Source of the DNA: Streptomyces erythrochromogenes
GTDB lineage: Bacteria; Actinomycetota; Actinomycetes; Streptomycetales; Streptomycetaceae
Assembly: GCF_036170895.1 (NCBI RefSeq)
Contig: NZ_CP108036.1
Span: 4,216,001-4,280,000, forward strand
Direction of reading: 5' to 3'
Length of the DNA: 64,000 nt
Part shown: positions 1-13,269 of the stretch, piece after piece
How positions within the stretch are numbered: position 1 is the first letter of the stretch
Layout of the letters: each line of letters opens with the position of its first letter
Notes under the pieces: generated by a model
The model's input: only the letters and a program-made list of their open reading frames with translations
What the model was told of the DNA's origin: nothing
Database searches by the model: none
Program-made: the position numbers and the translations under genes

Positions 1-1
1 C

Positions 2-871
2 ATCTCCATGCGCAAGGGCGAGCCCCGTCTGACCGAGACCGACTACGTGGTCGGCACGCCGGGCTATTTCGCACCGGAGCAACTGATGGGGGCGGAGCCC
101 GACTTCGCAGCCGACCTCTTCGCCGTGGGGCTGGTCGCGCTGTACCTCCTCCAGGGCAGCAAGCCCGACTCCCGGGCACTGGTGGAGCACTTCCTCACCC
201 ACGGGACCCCGGACGCCCCGCAAGGCGTCCCCGGCCCGCTCTGGGACGTCGTCGCGAACCTCCTGCAGCCCGACCCCCAGAACCGCTTCCGGACGGCCAC
301 AGGGGCGCGCAAGGCCCTTGCCGGGGCCGTTGAACTGCTGCCCCCGCCCGCCCCGGACGAGGATCCGGTGGAGGTGTTCGACCAACTCGGTCCGCTCCCG
401 CCCGGATTCGGCCCCGACGGCCCGACGGGCACCGCCCCGTCCGCGCCCGCCGCAGAGCCGGCCGCGGCTTCCGGGGCGCCCGCGCAGCCGTCCACGGCGG
501 GCGGTGCCGGGTCCGGCGGACCGTCCGTCACCCTGGCCGCGGAGCCCGCGCGCACCGACCCCCGCGGCGCTTCCGCCACGGTGCCCCCGGTCCCGCAGCA
601 GGCGGCTCCCGCCGCGGTCCACGCGCCCTCGTACGGGCCCTCGTACGGGCCCTCGTACGGCCCTTCGGAGACGGGCAGCTTCCACCTGCCCCCGCCGGCC
701 GCGCCCGCGGCACCGGGGGCTGCCACCGCGGCGGTCCCGGCCGTCCCCGCGGCCGCGCCGGTCGGCAGGCGCGGCGCCATCGCCCCGCCCCCGCCGAAGG
801 CGGTCGCCTCGCTGCTCGCGGCGGCGCTGCTGTGCTTCGCGGTCGGCGTCTGGGCCCTCACGCAGCTGTAG
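2..871 (+). CDS. Serine/threonine protein kinase, C-terminal part (5' end outside window)
   Basis: Only the 3' portion of the gene is present; the frame is open to the window edge. The first visible residues run into an activation segment ending in the APE motif (GYFAPEQL), followed by the helix-F Asp of the kinase C-lobe (DLFAVGLVALYLL). The ATP-binding lobe, HRD and DFG motifs therefore lie upstream. After the kinase fold (about 100 visible residues) comes a long Pro/Ala-rich linker containing a triple PSYG repeat encoded by a tandem 12-bp repeat near 628-662. A single C-terminal transmembrane helix (VASLLAAALLCFAVGVWALT) leaves almost nothing outside, so there is no PASTA-type sensor. Family knowledge: a Hanks-type kinase phosphorylating Ser/Thr. 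Substrate unknown. It converges with the next gene, overlapping it by 14 bp. Confidence 0.85.
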   Translation: MSMRKGEPRLTETDYVVGTPGYFAPEQLMGAEPDFAADLFAVGLVALYLLQGSKPDSRALVEHFLTHGTPDAPQGVPGPLWDVVANLLQPDPQNRFRTATGARKALAGAVELLPPPAPDEDPVEVFDQLGPLPPGFGPDGPTGTAPSAPAAEPAAASGAPAQPSTAGGAGSGGPSVTLAAEPARTDPRGASATVPPVPQQAAPAAVHAPSYGPSYGPSYGPSETGSFHLPPPAAPAAPGAATAAVPAVPAAAPVGRRGAIAPPPPKAVASLLAAALLCFAVGVWALTQL

Positions 872-2174
872 TGCCGCGCCCCCGCCGGCCGAGCAGGACC
901 CAGCCGCCCAGCACCGCCAGCAGCAGCGTCCCGGCGCCGAAGCCGGCGCCCGCCACGACGCGCATCAGCGACCGGGTCCCGGCCGCCTCGGCGGCCTCCG
1001 GGGCCGTGAGCCCCTCCCGCGCCGCCGCCCGGTCCTCGGCCCCGACGCCGAAGCCGCCCGCGGCCGGATCCTCCTTGTACGCGGGCCCCTTGGCCGGGGT
1101 GCCGGTGACCTCCACGCGCAGGGTCAGCGGGACGGGTACCGCGTCCTCGGTGAAGTCGGCGACCTTCGCACCCATCGTCACGGCGACGTAGTACCAGCCC
1201 GCGACGCTCACGGGCTGGGTCTCGCGGTCACCGGAGAAACGGTTCCCGTAGTCGACCGGAGGGGTCTTCTCCAGGGTGACCCCGGCCTGCACGCCGTCGT
1301 AGGACACGCCCTTGCCCGAGACCGGGCTCCGGAACGGGGTGTAGAGGGTGACGCTGAGCCCGCCCGACGCGGAGGTGAAGTCCTTGGTCCTCTTCGCGGC
1401 GGAGAGCTCGGCGCCCAGGCCGAGCCGCTGCCCCCAGTCCAGCGGGACGCGGTACCAGCGGGTCTGCCCCGGCCTCATCTCGTCGCGCCACACGCCGGCG
1501 CCCAGGGCCCGTGCGTCGTTGAAGCCGGTTCCGCCGGCCCGGCCCACCGCCTCGGTGCCGGGCAGGGACGGGGCTCCCGTGGGCCAGCCGCTGGGCGCGG
1601 TGGTGGGGGCGCCCGGTCCGCGGCCCGGTTCGCGCTGGACCTTGAGTTCGAGCGGCCAGGGGCTCTGGTCGGAGCTCTTGGCCGAAGTCCGGGTGACCTT
1701 CGCGTAGTACACGCCGGCGGGCGCGCACTCGTCGTCCTCGGCCCCCCAGCGGACCCCGGCGGCGGCGAGGGGCACCGCGTCGTAGCCGAAGGTCGCCCGG
1801 CCCGTGCTCGCCCGGCAGGAGCGCCCGGCGGTGGTCATCAGCTCCACCTCGACGCCGTCGCTGCCGGAGACCTTGGCGCCCGCCGGGGGCCGGAGCACGG
1901 CGGACACGTAGGCGTTGGAGCCGTCCTGCTGCAGGACGAGCCGGTAGACGCGCTCCCCGGGCCCGATGGTGTCCTCGTAGGTGTTCCCGGCCTCGATGAG
2001 CGGGGCGTCCGCCGTGGAGGGCTTGCCCTCGACCTTCCGGGCGCCGTCGGCGGCGCGGTAGGCGGGCGGCTGGGGCGCGCTCTCCTCCGCGTACGCGGCG
2101 ACGGGCACGCCGGCCAGCACCGTGCCGAGGGCCGCCGCCCACACCGTCGTCCGTACCCGACCCACCACGCCCAC
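858..2174 (-). CDS. Secreted, C-terminally membrane-anchored protein of unknown function
   Basis: I do not recognise a named domain. The N-terminus is a Sec-type signal peptide (Arg residues, then WAAALGTVLAGVPVAA, probable cleavage after AYA). A long extracellular region is rich in beta-strand-like segments and Pro/Gly. A single transmembrane helix lies near the end (VVAGAGFGAGTLLLAVLGGWVLL) followed by Arg residues, giving an outside-facing anchored protein of about 438 aa. The longest frame begins with TTG at 2198, but that codon lies in an AT-richer promoter-like stretch, so I chose the first GTG (2172-2174); two further GTGs at 2168 and 2165 are possible. It ends inside the convergent kinase gene, and the pairing with a transmembrane kinase may be functional. 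That is inference only. Confidence 0.7.
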   Translation of the reverse strand: MGVVGRVRTTVWAAALGTVLAGVPVAAYAEESAPQPPAYRAADGARKVEGKPSTADAPLIEAGNTYEDTIGPGERVYRLVLQQDGSNAYVSAVLRPPAGAKVSGSDGVEVELMTTAGRSCRASTGRATFGYDAVPLAAAGVRWGAEDDECAPAGVYYAKVTRTSAKSSDQSPWPLELKVQREPGRGPGAPTTAPSGWPTGAPSLPGTEAVGRAGGTGFNDARALGAGVWRDEMRPGQTRWYRVPLDWGQRLGLGAELSAAKRTKDFTSASGGLSVTLYTPFRSPVSGKGVSYDGVQAGVTLEKTPPVDYGNRFSGDRETQPVSVAGWYYVAVTMGAKVADFTEDAVPVPLTLRVEVTGTPAKGPAYKEDPAAGGFGVGAEDRAAAREGLTAPEAAEAAGTRSLMRVVAGAGFGAGTLLLAVLGGWVLLGRRGRGTTAA

Positions 2175-2180
2175 CCCGAG

Positions 2181-2215
2181 TTTGCTAGCGCAAGCCAAAT
2201 CTTTGCAAAACGTAA
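2181..2215 (-). promoter_or_regulatory. AT-richer TTGC/GCAA half-site cluster upstream of the anchored-protein gene
   Basis: Within a very GC-rich context, 2181-2215 has TTTGCTAGCGCAAG followed by a second TTTGCAAAA. Repeated TTGC/GCAA half sites of this kind look like an operator or promoter element for the leftward gene starting near 2174. No regulator can be assigned from sequence. Confidence 0.3.
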
Positions 2216-2237
2216 GTTTTCGTCACAGAACAGCACA

Positions 2238-2267
2238 AAGCCCCGGCCGCAGCGGCAGCCGGGGCTT
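2238..2267 (-). terminator. Intrinsic terminator after the DLW-39 gene
   Basis: A perfect 10-bp inverted repeat (AAGCCCCGGC at 2238-2247 and its complement at 2258-2267) with a 10-nt loop, 20 bp past the stop codon of the small leftward gene. Confidence 0.7.
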
Positions 2268-2287
2268 CATGAACTCAGCCTTCGGTC

Positions 2288-2422
2288 TCACACACCGGAA
2301 CCAGAGGGCACGGAGTCGGTTGCCTCCGTCCACAGGTCCTGCTCGGCGCGGTCCGCCTGGATCTGGCGGTACACGAGGAGCCCGCCGATGGCGGCCAGTG
2401 CGACCAGGAGCAGCTTCTTCAC
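2288..2422 (-). CDS. DLW-39 family small membrane protein
   Basis: A 44-aa product starting at GTG 2420-2422 with a GAGGT ribosome-binding site 6-10 nt upstream; the longer 62-codon frame lacks one. The peptide begins VKKLLLVALAAIGGLLVYRQ, a single short N-terminal transmembrane segment. A charged tail follows with the Asp-Leu-Trp (DLW) signature for which this small actinobacterial family is named. The family is conserved next to gyrA/tRNA-Ile in actinomycetes; its function is unknown. It has its own terminator and lies downstream of the tRNA on the same strand. Confidence 0.75.
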   Translation of the reverse strand: MKKLLLVALAAIGGLLVYRQIQADRAEQDLWTEATDSVPSGSGV

Positions 2423-2475
2423 CGCGCGACCTCGTCTTTCGTTGACGTAGGGGACTTCTGGCGCCCAACAATACA

Positions 2476-2497
2476 CACCGACCGATACCGATCGGTG
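2476..2497 (-). promoter_or_regulatory. Near-perfect palindrome upstream of the DLW-39 gene
   Basis: CACCGACCG (2476-2484) and CGATCGGTG (2489-2497) are inverted with 8 of 9 positions matching around a 4-nt centre. They sit 54-75 bp upstream of the DLW-39 start codon, in a position suitable for an operator. The protein that would bind is unknown. Confidence 0.3.
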
Positions 2498-2527
2498 ACC
2501 TGGCGGCCCGCCAACTGGCCCGACGAA

Positions 2528-2560
2528 GAAGACCCCCAGGCCTTGGGCCTGGGGGTCTTC
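2528..2560 (-). terminator. Strong intrinsic terminator downstream of tRNA-Ile
   Basis: A perfect 15-bp stem (GAAGACCCCCAGGCC) with a 3-nt TTG loop, 8 bp beyond the 3' end of the tRNA gene. This is the expected place for a tRNA transcription unit to end. Confidence 0.85.
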
Positions 2561-2567
2561 GACACTG

Positions 2568-2641
2568 TGGGGCTAACAGGATTTGAACCTGTGGCCTCAT
2601 CCTTATCAGGGATGCGCTCTAACCAACTGAGCTATAGCCCC
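2568..2641 (-). tRNA. ileT: tRNA-Ile (anticodon GAU)
   Basis: The reverse complement folds as a cloverleaf. The acceptor stem is GGGGCTA/TAGCCCC with discriminator A, the D arm is GCTCAGTTGGTTAGAGC, the anticodon stem is CATCC/GGATG around loop CTGATAA (anticodon GAT), and the T arm is ACAGG-TTCAAAT-CCTGT. CCA is not encoded. It lies downstream of gyrA as in many actinomycetes. The tRNA-Ala often found beside it is not seen here. Confidence 0.97.
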
Positions 2642-2665
2642 TCCGCGCTGCGCGCTGACTCCTGA

Positions 2666-2694
2666 AGATTAGCGCACAGACCCGGTCAGGCCAA
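2666..2694 (-). promoter_or_regulatory. Candidate vegetative promoter of tRNA-Ile
   Basis: On the minus strand, TTGGCC (2689-2694) and TAATCT (2666-2671) are separated by 17 bp, a good HrdB-type -35/-10 pair. The predicted start is about 18 nt before the mature tRNA 5' end. No terminator is apparent between the DUF3566 gene and the tRNA, so read-through from gyr transcripts is also possible. Confidence 0.5.
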
Positions 2695-2758
2695 AATCGG
2701 TTCCCGGGAGGCGTCTGCGCAGGTCATCCGACCCGTCACCGACGCTTCCCCGGAAGGC

Positions 2759-3409
2759 CTACTCGTCCTCGGCGAGGGTGAGCTCGACGCCGCCGACGAA
2801 TCCCGCCGACAGGTTGTAGATGAACGCGCCCAGCGTCGCCAGCGCCGTCGCCAGCACCACGTCGATCACCGCGATCACCGACGTGAAGATCAGTACGCGC
2901 GGCAGCGAGAGGAAGGACTGGAGGTCGAAGCCGTTGCTCTCGTTCGAGCCGGTCGCCTCGCTGATCGTGCCGCCGACGGTCGAGAAGACGCCCATCGCGT
3001 CCATGACCATCCACAGCACCGCCGCCGCCACGATCGTGCAGACGCCCAGCGCGATCGACAGCAGGAAGCTGACCTTCATCACCGACCACGGGTCCGCCTT
3101 GGCCACCCGCAGCCGCGCCTTGCGCGTCCTGGGGGCCGTACGGACCGGCGTACGCGGCTTGCGCTGGGTGGCGGCCGCGCCGGCGCCGCGCGGCGCACCG
3201 GGGCCCGCGGGCGCCGAGTACGCCTGCGGCGGCTGGTACGGCTGCGCGGGCTTGTCCTTGTCCGAGCCGGCAGCGATCTTGGCCTCGGCCTCGTCCGGCG
3301 CCTGCGGTCCTCGGGTGTCCGTCACGGTTCCCCCCTGGGAGTCCGCGGCGGGGCCACGGGCACCGTTCGCTCCAGTCTTGGCCGGTCCGGCGCCCGTGGC
3401 TCCACTCAC
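2759..3409 (-). CDS. DUF3566 domain membrane protein
   Basis: 216 aa from a GTG start. The first ~105 residues are a Pro/Ala/Gln-rich cytoplasmic tail. They are followed by a basic stretch (RTRKARLRVAKADPWSVMKVSFL) and two transmembrane helices (about 115-138 and 172-198), ending in acidic residues. This is the layout of DUF3566 proteins, which sit directly downstream of gyrA throughout actinobacteria. Only 3 nt separate it from the gyrA stop codon, so it is co-transcribed and probably translationally coupled with gyrA. Its role is unknown; conservation beside gyrase is the main clue. Confidence 0.85.
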   Translation of the reverse strand: MSGATGAGPAKTGANGARGPAADSQGGTVTDTRGPQAPDEAEAKIAAGSDKDKPAQPYQPPQAYSAPAGPGAPRGAGAAATQRKPRTPVRTAPRTRKARLRVAKADPWSVMKVSFLLSIALGVCTIVAAAVLWMVMDAMGVFSTVGGTISEATGSNESNGFDLQSFLSLPRVLIFTSVIAVIDVVLATALATLGAFIYNLSAGFVGGVELTLAEDE

Positions 3410-3412
3410 GAC

Positions 3413-6031
<2,619 letters not shown>

Positions 6032-6076
6032 TGCTGGTCAGAAATCCTTTCAGGCGGCGGTCAGCGTCGGGCCGAC

Positions 6077-8403
<2,327 letters not shown>

Positions 8404-8940
8404 TCACCCGTAGGTATCGCCGGGTCCGGTGCTCCCGGGAGCCCGCCAGGGCCCGTACCCCTTCGGGCGTCCGCCCGGTCCCTGCACCTTGATCAGGCGG
8501 ACCGTGCCCTGCCCCAGATCAGCGTTCAGCCGCGCCACCAGCTGCGGGGCCAGCAGCTTCAGCTGCGCCGCCCACGCCGAGGAGTCGCACCTCACGACCA
8601 GCTCACGGTTCTCGTACCGCTGCGGTTCACAGTGCGCCGCGATCTCGGGCCCGACGATCTCCGGCCAGCGCTCCATCACGCCCGCCACCGCCATCGGCAT
8701 CTCCCAGCCGCGCTCGGTGCGCAGCCGGTCCAGCGCCGCCATCAGCGGCATCGGGTCCCGGCCGTCCGCGCGGGCGCCCGACCGCAGCCCCGGCTGCTGC
8801 TGGCGCTTCCTGCCGCCCGCCGCGTTGCCCCGGGCCCGCGCCTGCTCGCGCGCCGCCGCGAGGGCCTGACGGGCCAGGTCCACCCCGGAGGCCTCCGGGG
8901 CCTTGCGCCGCTGCTGCGGGTCCTTGCCCTGCTCGTTCAC
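8404..8940 (-). CDS. dciA: DUF721 protein, DciA-type helicase-loading factor candidate
   Basis: 178 aa starting at GTG 8938-8940, which overlaps the recF stop codon (GTGA), so the two are translationally coupled. The N-terminal third is basic, Gln/Ala-rich and probably disordered. The C-terminal half (about 65-150) is the compact DUF721 domain: [44 protein letters not shown]. Family knowledge: DUF721/DciA proteins, including M. tuberculosis Rv0004 at the same chromosomal position, interact with the DnaB helicase in bacteria lacking DnaC/DnaI loaders. The replicative helicase gene dnaB lies 38 kb away in this window. The recF-DUF721-gyrB order is conserved in actinobacteria. Confidence 0.85.
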   Translation of the reverse strand: MNEQGKDPQQRRKAPEASGVDLARQALAAAREQARARGNAAGGRKRQQQPGLRSGARADGRDPMPLMAALDRLRTERGWEMPMAVAGVMERWPEIVGPEIAAHCEPQRYENRELVVRCDSSAWAAQLKLLAPQLVARLNADLGQGTVRLIKVQGPGGRPKGYGPWRAPGSTGPGDTYG

Positions 8941-10073
8941 AACCGGGTCACCTCACCGCCGGACACCCCGAACCGTGCGCCCGCCAGCACACCCGGGACG
9001 TCGTCGTCCACGGCCGCCGTCACGAGCACCTGCTCGCCCGGCGCCACCAGCTCCGCCAGCCGCTCCCGGCGCCGCGCGTCCAGTTCCGCGAACACGTCGT
9101 CCAGGATCAGCACCGGCTCGCTGCCCTCCGAGCGCAGCAGCTCGTACGAGGCCAGCCGCAGCGCCAGCGCGTACGACCAGGACTCGCCGTGGCTGGCGTA
9201 CCCCTTGGCGGGCAGCTCCCCCAGCCGCAGAGCCACGTCGTCGCGGTGCGGGCCGACCAGGGTCACCCCGCGCTCGATCTCCTGCTTGCGCACCTCGCCG
9301 AGTGCCGTCAGCAGCACCTCGTACAGGGCCTCGCGGGTGCGTGCCTCGCCGCTGTCCACCGGCTCGCCGGCCGAGCACTTGTACGCCAGCCCCAGCGGGC
9401 CGCCGCCGGGCGCGAGCTGCTCGTAGGCCTTGTCCGCCAGCGGCAGCAGCGTCGCGATCAGGTCCAGGCGCTGCGCGAGCAGCTCGGCGCCCGCGCGCGC
9501 GAGGTGCTGGTCCCACACGTCGAGGGTGGACAGGTCCATCGAGCGGCCGCCGTGCCGGCGGGCCATCGCCGCGGACTTCAGCAGGGTGTTGCGCTGCTTG
9601 AGGACGCGCTCGTAGTCGGAGCGGACCCCGGCCATCCGCGGCGAGCGCGCGGTGACCAGCTCGTCCAGGAACTTCCGCCGCTCTCCCGGGTCGCCCTTGA
9701 CCAGGGCCAGGTCCTCCGGCGCGAACAGCACCGTCCGTACGATCCCCAGCACGTCCCGCGGCCTGACCTGCGAGGACCGGTTGATACGGGCCCGGTTGGC
9801 GCGGCCCGGGTTCAGCTCCAGCTCGACCAGCTGCTGGCGCTCGCCCTGGACGACGGCCGCGCGGATGACCGCCCGGTCCGCGCCCATCCGTACGAGCGGG
9901 GCGTCCGAGGAGACGCGGTGGCTGCCCAGGGTCGCGAGGTAGCCGACCGCCTCGACGAGGTTGGTCTTGCCCTGCCCGTTGGGACCCACGAAGGCGGTGA
10001 CGCCCGGGTCGAGGGGAACCTCGGCCCGGGCGTACGAGCGGAAGTCGGCCAATGAGAGATGCGAAACGTGCAT
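8937..10073 (-). CDS. recF: DNA replication and repair protein RecF
   Basis: 378 aa starting at ATG 10071-10073 ([15 protein letters not shown]), the usual RecF N-terminus. The open frame continues much further upstream, but that stretch is out-of-frame gnd sequence. It is an SMC-like ABC ATPase that helps load RecA at gaps with RecO/RecR. Walker A is GPNGQGKTN (about residues 33-41). Walker B/D-loop is [11 protein letters not shown] near residue 325, and an ABC-signature-like segment lies before it. It lies between gnd (68 bp upstream) and DUF721 (4-bp overlap). Confidence 0.96.
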   Translation of the reverse strand: MHVSHLSLADFRSYARAEVPLDPGVTAFVGPNGQGKTNLVEAVGYLATLGSHRVSSDAPLVRMGADRAVIRAAVVQGERQQLVELELNPGRANRARINRSSQVRPRDVLGIVRTVLFAPEDLALVKGDPGERRKFLDELVTARSPRMAGVRSDYERVLKQRNTLLKSAAMARRHGGRSMDLSTLDVWDQHLARAGAELLAQRLDLIATLLPLADKAYEQLAPGGGPLGLAYKCSAGEPVDSGEARTREALYEVLLTALGEVRKQEIERGVTLVGPHRDDVALRLGELPAKGYASHGESWSYALALRLASYELLRSEGSEPVLILDDVFAELDARRRERLAELVAPGEQVLVTAAVDDDVPGVLAGARFGVSGGEVTRL

Positions 10074-10141
10074 ACGGCGCCGACCTCCCCCGGCTTCCCA
10101 ACTGCTCTTCGTGGTGCTGTGCTGCGGCCTGCTGCGGGCGC

Positions 10142-11017
10142 TCAGGCCTTCTCGACCGCGTGGCCGCCGAACTGGTTGCGCAGTGCGGCGATCATCTTCA
10201 TCTGCGGGGAGTCCTCCTGGCGCGAGGCGAACCGCGCGAACAGCGACGCGGTGATCGCGGGCAGCGGTACGGCGTTGTCGATCGCCGCCTCCACCGTCCA
10301 GCGTCCCTCGCCGGAGTCCTGCGCGAAGCCCTTCAGCCGCTCCAGGTGCTCGTCCTCGTCGAGGGCGTTCACGGCCAGGTCCAGCAGCCAGGAACGGATG
10401 ACGGTGCCTTCCTGCCAGGAGCGGAAGACCTCGCGGACGTCGGTGACCGAGTCCACCTTCTCCAGGAGCTCCCAGCCCTCGGCATAGGCCTGCATCATGG
10501 CGTACTCGATGCCGTTGTGGACCATCTTCGCGAAGTGGCCCGCACCGACCTTGCCGGCGTGCACGGCGCCGAACTCGCCCTCGGGCTTGAGGGCGTCGAA
10601 GACCGGCTGGACGCGCGTGACGTGGTCCTTGGCGCCGCCGTACATCAGCGCGTAGCCGTTCTCCAGGCCCCAGACGCCGCCGGAGACACCGCAGTCGACG
10701 AAGCCGATGCCCTTGGCCGCCAGCTCCTCGGCGTGCTTCTCGTCGTCCGTCCAGCGGGAGTTGCCGCCGTCGACGACGACGTCGCCGATCGAGAGCAGCT
10801 CGCCGAGCTCGTCGATGGTGGACTGCGTCGCGGCGCCGGCGGGGACCATGACCCACACGACGCGGGGGGCCGGCAGGCTGTCCACAAGTTCCCGGAGGCT
10901 GTGGACATCCGCGAGGTCCGGGTTGCGGTCGTATCCGATGACGGTGTGGCCTGCGCGGCGGATGCGCTCGCGCATGTTGCCGCCCATCTTGCCGAGACCG
11001 ACGAGACCAAGCTCCAT
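10142..11017 (-). CDS. gnd: 6-phosphogluconate dehydrogenase, short (YqeC/GndA-like) type
   Basis: 291 aa, much shorter than the ~470-aa classical enzyme and typical of the short decarboxylating form. It oxidises 6-phosphogluconate to ribulose 5-phosphate. The N-terminal Rossmann motif is [12 protein letters not shown]. The substrate-binding signature [10 protein letters not shown] and the catalytic region [19 protein letters not shown] follow. The Lys/Asn motif is [22 protein letters not shown] (about residues 170-190). Cofactor (NAD or NADP) cannot be assigned. It sits between dnaN and recF, a Streptomyces trait, with AAGGAA upstream of the ATG. Confidence 0.93.
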   Translation of the reverse strand: MELGLVGLGKMGGNMRERIRRAGHTVIGYDRNPDLADVHSLRELVDSLPAPRVVWVMVPAGAATQSTIDELGELLSIGDVVVDGGNSRWTDDEKHAEELAAKGIGFVDCGVSGGVWGLENGYALMYGGAKDHVTRVQPVFDALKPEGEFGAVHAGKVGAGHFAKMVHNGIEYAMMQAYAEGWELLEKVDSVTDVREVFRSWQEGTVIRSWLLDLAVNALDEDEHLERLKGFAQDSGEGRWTVEAAIDNAVPLPAITASLFARFASRQEDSPQMKMIAALRNQFGGHAVEKA

Positions 11018-11208
11018 CAGGTGGTTCCTTAAGCGTTGTGGCCGTCTTTGCCGGGGCGGCCCGGGCCGTGTCCTCGCGGGACGCGCGGGGGGTCGCCCAC
11101 CGGATCCGAGCCTACGCCGGGCCGTGGCGACGGGCCCCGCGGGCGCTCCATGGCGACCGGGCCGGCTTGCCGGTTTCCCGGTGCCCTCCCCAGCCTGTGG
11201 ACGACGTC

Positions 11209-11243
11209 GGGCCCGGTCCGCAGCAGCGTGCGAGACCGGGCCC
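11209..11243 (-). terminator. Intrinsic terminator downstream of dnaN
   Basis: GGGCCCGGTC at 11209-11218 and its perfect complement at 11234-11243, 20 bp past the dnaN stop. The remaining 11018-11208 separates dnaN from gnd and has no open frame I would call; the gnd promoter must lie there. Confidence 0.65.
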
Positions 11244-11262
11244 GGCGTCGACAGGTGGAGCG

Positions 11263-12393
11263 TCAGCCGGACAGGCGCACCGGCATGATCAGGTACTTGT
11301 AGGCCTCGTCCGCCTCCGCGTCGACCGCAGGGCGGCCGCTGAGCAGCGCGGGCTTGGTCGACGTGGTGAAGCTGAGCTGGGCCACGGGCGAGGCGATGGC
11401 GCTGAGGCCGTCCAGCAGGAAGGTCGGGTTGAAGGCGATCGAGATGTCGTCGCCGTCCAGCTGGGCGTCGACCCTTTCCACAGCCTGTGCGTCGTCGGAG
11501 GAGCCGGCCTCCAGGATCAGCACGCCCTGCTCGAAGCTGAGGCGGACCGGGGTGTTGCGCTCCGCCACCAGGGCCACGCGCTTGACGGCCTCGACGAACG
11601 GGGCGGTCTCGATCACGGCGACGGAGTTGAACTCGGTCGGGAAGAGCGTCCGGTACTTGGGCAGGTCGCCCTCGAGCAGCCGGGTGGTGGTGCGGCGGCC
11701 GGCGCCCTCGAAACCGATCAGGCCCTCGCCCGCACCGGAGCCGGAAAGCGCCAGGGTCACGGTGTCACCGCTGGTCAGCGAGTTGGCGATCTCCTGGAGC
11801 GTCTTGGCGGGCACCAGGGCCACGGCCGACGCCTCCGGGTTCTCCGGCTTCCACAGGAACTCGCGGACCGCGAAGCGGTAGCGGTCGGTGGAGGCCAGGG
11901 TGACCCGGTCGCCCTCGATCTCGATGCGGACACCGGTCAGCACGGGCAGCGTGTCGTCGCGGCCGGCGGCCGTGGCGACCTGCTTGGCGGCGGCGGCGAA
12001 GACCTCGCCGGACACGGTGCCGGTCGCGGTCGGCATCTGCGGCAGCGCCGGGTACTCCTCCACAGGAAGCGTGTGGAGTGTGAATCGCGAGGAGCCGCAG
12101 ACCACGGTCGCCCGTACACCGTCTGTGGAAATCTCCACCGGCCGGTTGGGGAGGGCGCGGCAGATGTCGGCGAGCAGCCGGCCGGAGACCAGGACCGTGC
12201 CGTCCTCCTCGACGTCCGCCTCGACCGAGACGCGGGCCGAGACCTCGTAGTCGAAGCCGGAGAGGCTCAGGGTGCCTTCCTCGGCCTTGAGCAGCAGGCC
12301 CGCGAGGACGGGCACCGGCGGCCGGGCCGGGAGGCTACGGGCCGCCCAGGCCACCGCCTCCGCGAGTACGTCGCGCTCCACCCGGATCTTCAC
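11263..12393 (-). CDS. dnaN: DNA polymerase III sliding clamp (beta subunit)
   Basis: 376 aa, GTG start with AGGAGG 7-8 nt upstream. The beta clamp is a ring-shaped homodimer that tethers DNA polymerases to DNA. Three clamp domains can be followed: MKIRVERDVLAEAVAW at the start, a middle domain around VSGEVFAAAAKQVATAAGRDDTLPVLTG, and a third with FNPTFLLDGLSAI. The C-terminus ends YLIMPVRLSG, the family's conserved M-P-V/M-R tail. It is transcribed away from oriC. Confidence 0.98.
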   Translation of the reverse strand: MKIRVERDVLAEAVAWAARSLPARPPVPVLAGLLLKAEEGTLSLSGFDYEVSARVSVEADVEEDGTVLVSGRLLADICRALPNRPVEISTDGVRATVVCGSSRFTLHTLPVEEYPALPQMPTATGTVSGEVFAAAAKQVATAAGRDDTLPVLTGVRIEIEGDRVTLASTDRYRFAVREFLWKPENPEASAVALVPAKTLQEIANSLTSGDTVTLALSGSGAGEGLIGFEGAGRRTTTRLLEGDLPKYRTLFPTEFNSVAVIETAPFVEAVKRVALVAERNTPVRLSFEQGVLILEAGSSDDAQAVERVDAQLDGDDISIAFNPTFLLDGLSAIASPVAQLSFTTSTKPALLSGRPAVDAEADEAYKYLIMPVRLSG

Positions 12394-13269
12394 CGGAACC
12401 GCCTCCTGCTGTTGCTCGCTCGTCTGCCGGCCTTCGTCGTCGGCTCGTCGATGCCTCGACCGATGCCGGGGACCAGTCTGACGTACGGCGCCGACACTCG
12501 GTGCGGCCGGCGGTCAAGTCGGGAGCGAGGCGTCGGGGCGGACGACCGACGAGTTGTGCACAGGACCTGCTTGAAAACCGAAACCGGCCTAACTCTCTAT
12601 GGGGGTAGTAGTAGGGCCTGTGGAAACGGTGGATAAGCCCGTCATCGCAGGTCAGAGTGCGTTTTTTATCCACCGACCCTGTGGGTGGCACCGGTGGACA
12701 ACACGGTGTCCCTGTGGAGAACGAAAAGTTCTGCACAGGCTGTCCCCAGGTGGCCCCGACTACTCCACAGGTGTGTCCCCAGCTTTCCCCCGGTACTCCA
12801 CAACCCAAACGTCTACATCCGTGTGACGGCTTTCACTCCGGGCGGTGAGAAGGGGTGGCGGGTTGCCGAACAGTGGACAAGAGTGTGGAGAAGTCCGCAG
12901 AACCTGTGCACAGCATGAGGGAACCTGTGGGGTGGCAGTGGACAACGACGTGGACAGGGCTGTGGACGAGATTTTTGTCCACAGCCTGTGGATGACGCTT
13001 GCGCACAAATCCACAGGGTTCTGACCAGGGCTGATGGATCCTCAACAGCCACCCCTGTGGACAGATTGTGGGCGACGCGGGCGGTCCCCAGGGTGTGGAC
13101 GGAAGAAAGTCGCCGAATCTGTGGATGAGTTGCTCCCCAGGGGGCGTATTCGAACAGGTCAGGGGCGCACGCACGAAGAAGGGCGCCCCCGTCGTGGACC
13201 GGGAGCGCCCTCTGAATGCGTTTGAAGGGGGTCTGAAGCGGCGCCGGTCCAGCCGGCCGGCGCCCGCGC
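12394..13269. other. oriC: Chromosomal replication origin oriC
   Basis: 876 bp of non-coding DNA between dnaN and dnaA, the established position of Streptomyces oriC. About 19 DnaA-box-like 9-mers lie between 12619 and 13128, in both orientations. Best matches are TTGTCCACA at 12975-12983 (perfect), and one-off versions at 12693, 12872, 12937 (all xGTGGACAA), 12961, 13056, 13094 and 12949. TTATCCACC lies at 12666, GGTGGATAA at 12628 and TACTCCACA at 12761 and 12794. The densest run is 12937-13015. A T-rich patch (12661-12669) is the only obviously AT-rich spot, fitting Streptomyces origins, which lack E. coli-style AT-rich 13-mers. Several further degenerate copies share the CTGTGCACAG form. 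Confidence 0.95.
13180..13211 (-). terminator. Intrinsic terminator downstream of dnaA
   Basis: AGGGCGCCCCCG pairs with CGGGAGCGCCCT (12 bp, one mismatch) around an 8-nt loop, about 60 bp past the dnaA stop codon. It separates dnaA transcription from oriC. Confidence 0.65.

Noticed and set aside
628..662. Tandem CCTCGTACGGGC repeat as a mobile or CRISPR-type element
   Set aside because: Only three 12-bp units encoding PSYG in a disordered linker; an ordinary coding repeat. No CRISPR array or insertion sequence was seen anywhere in the window.
318..2450. 710-codon plus-strand frame over the kinase tail and two minus-strand genes
   Set aside because: Arg/Pro-rich out-of-frame translation with no domain.
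8937..10856. Extended start for recF at 10856
   Set aside because: The extra 261 codons are an out-of-frame reading of gnd; RecF begins at [15 protein letters not shown] (10073).
10880..10912. CTGTCCACA and TGTGGACAT inside gnd as further DnaA boxes
   Set aside because: Only two, in well-conserved coding sequence, with codon usage sufficient to explain them. No cluster.
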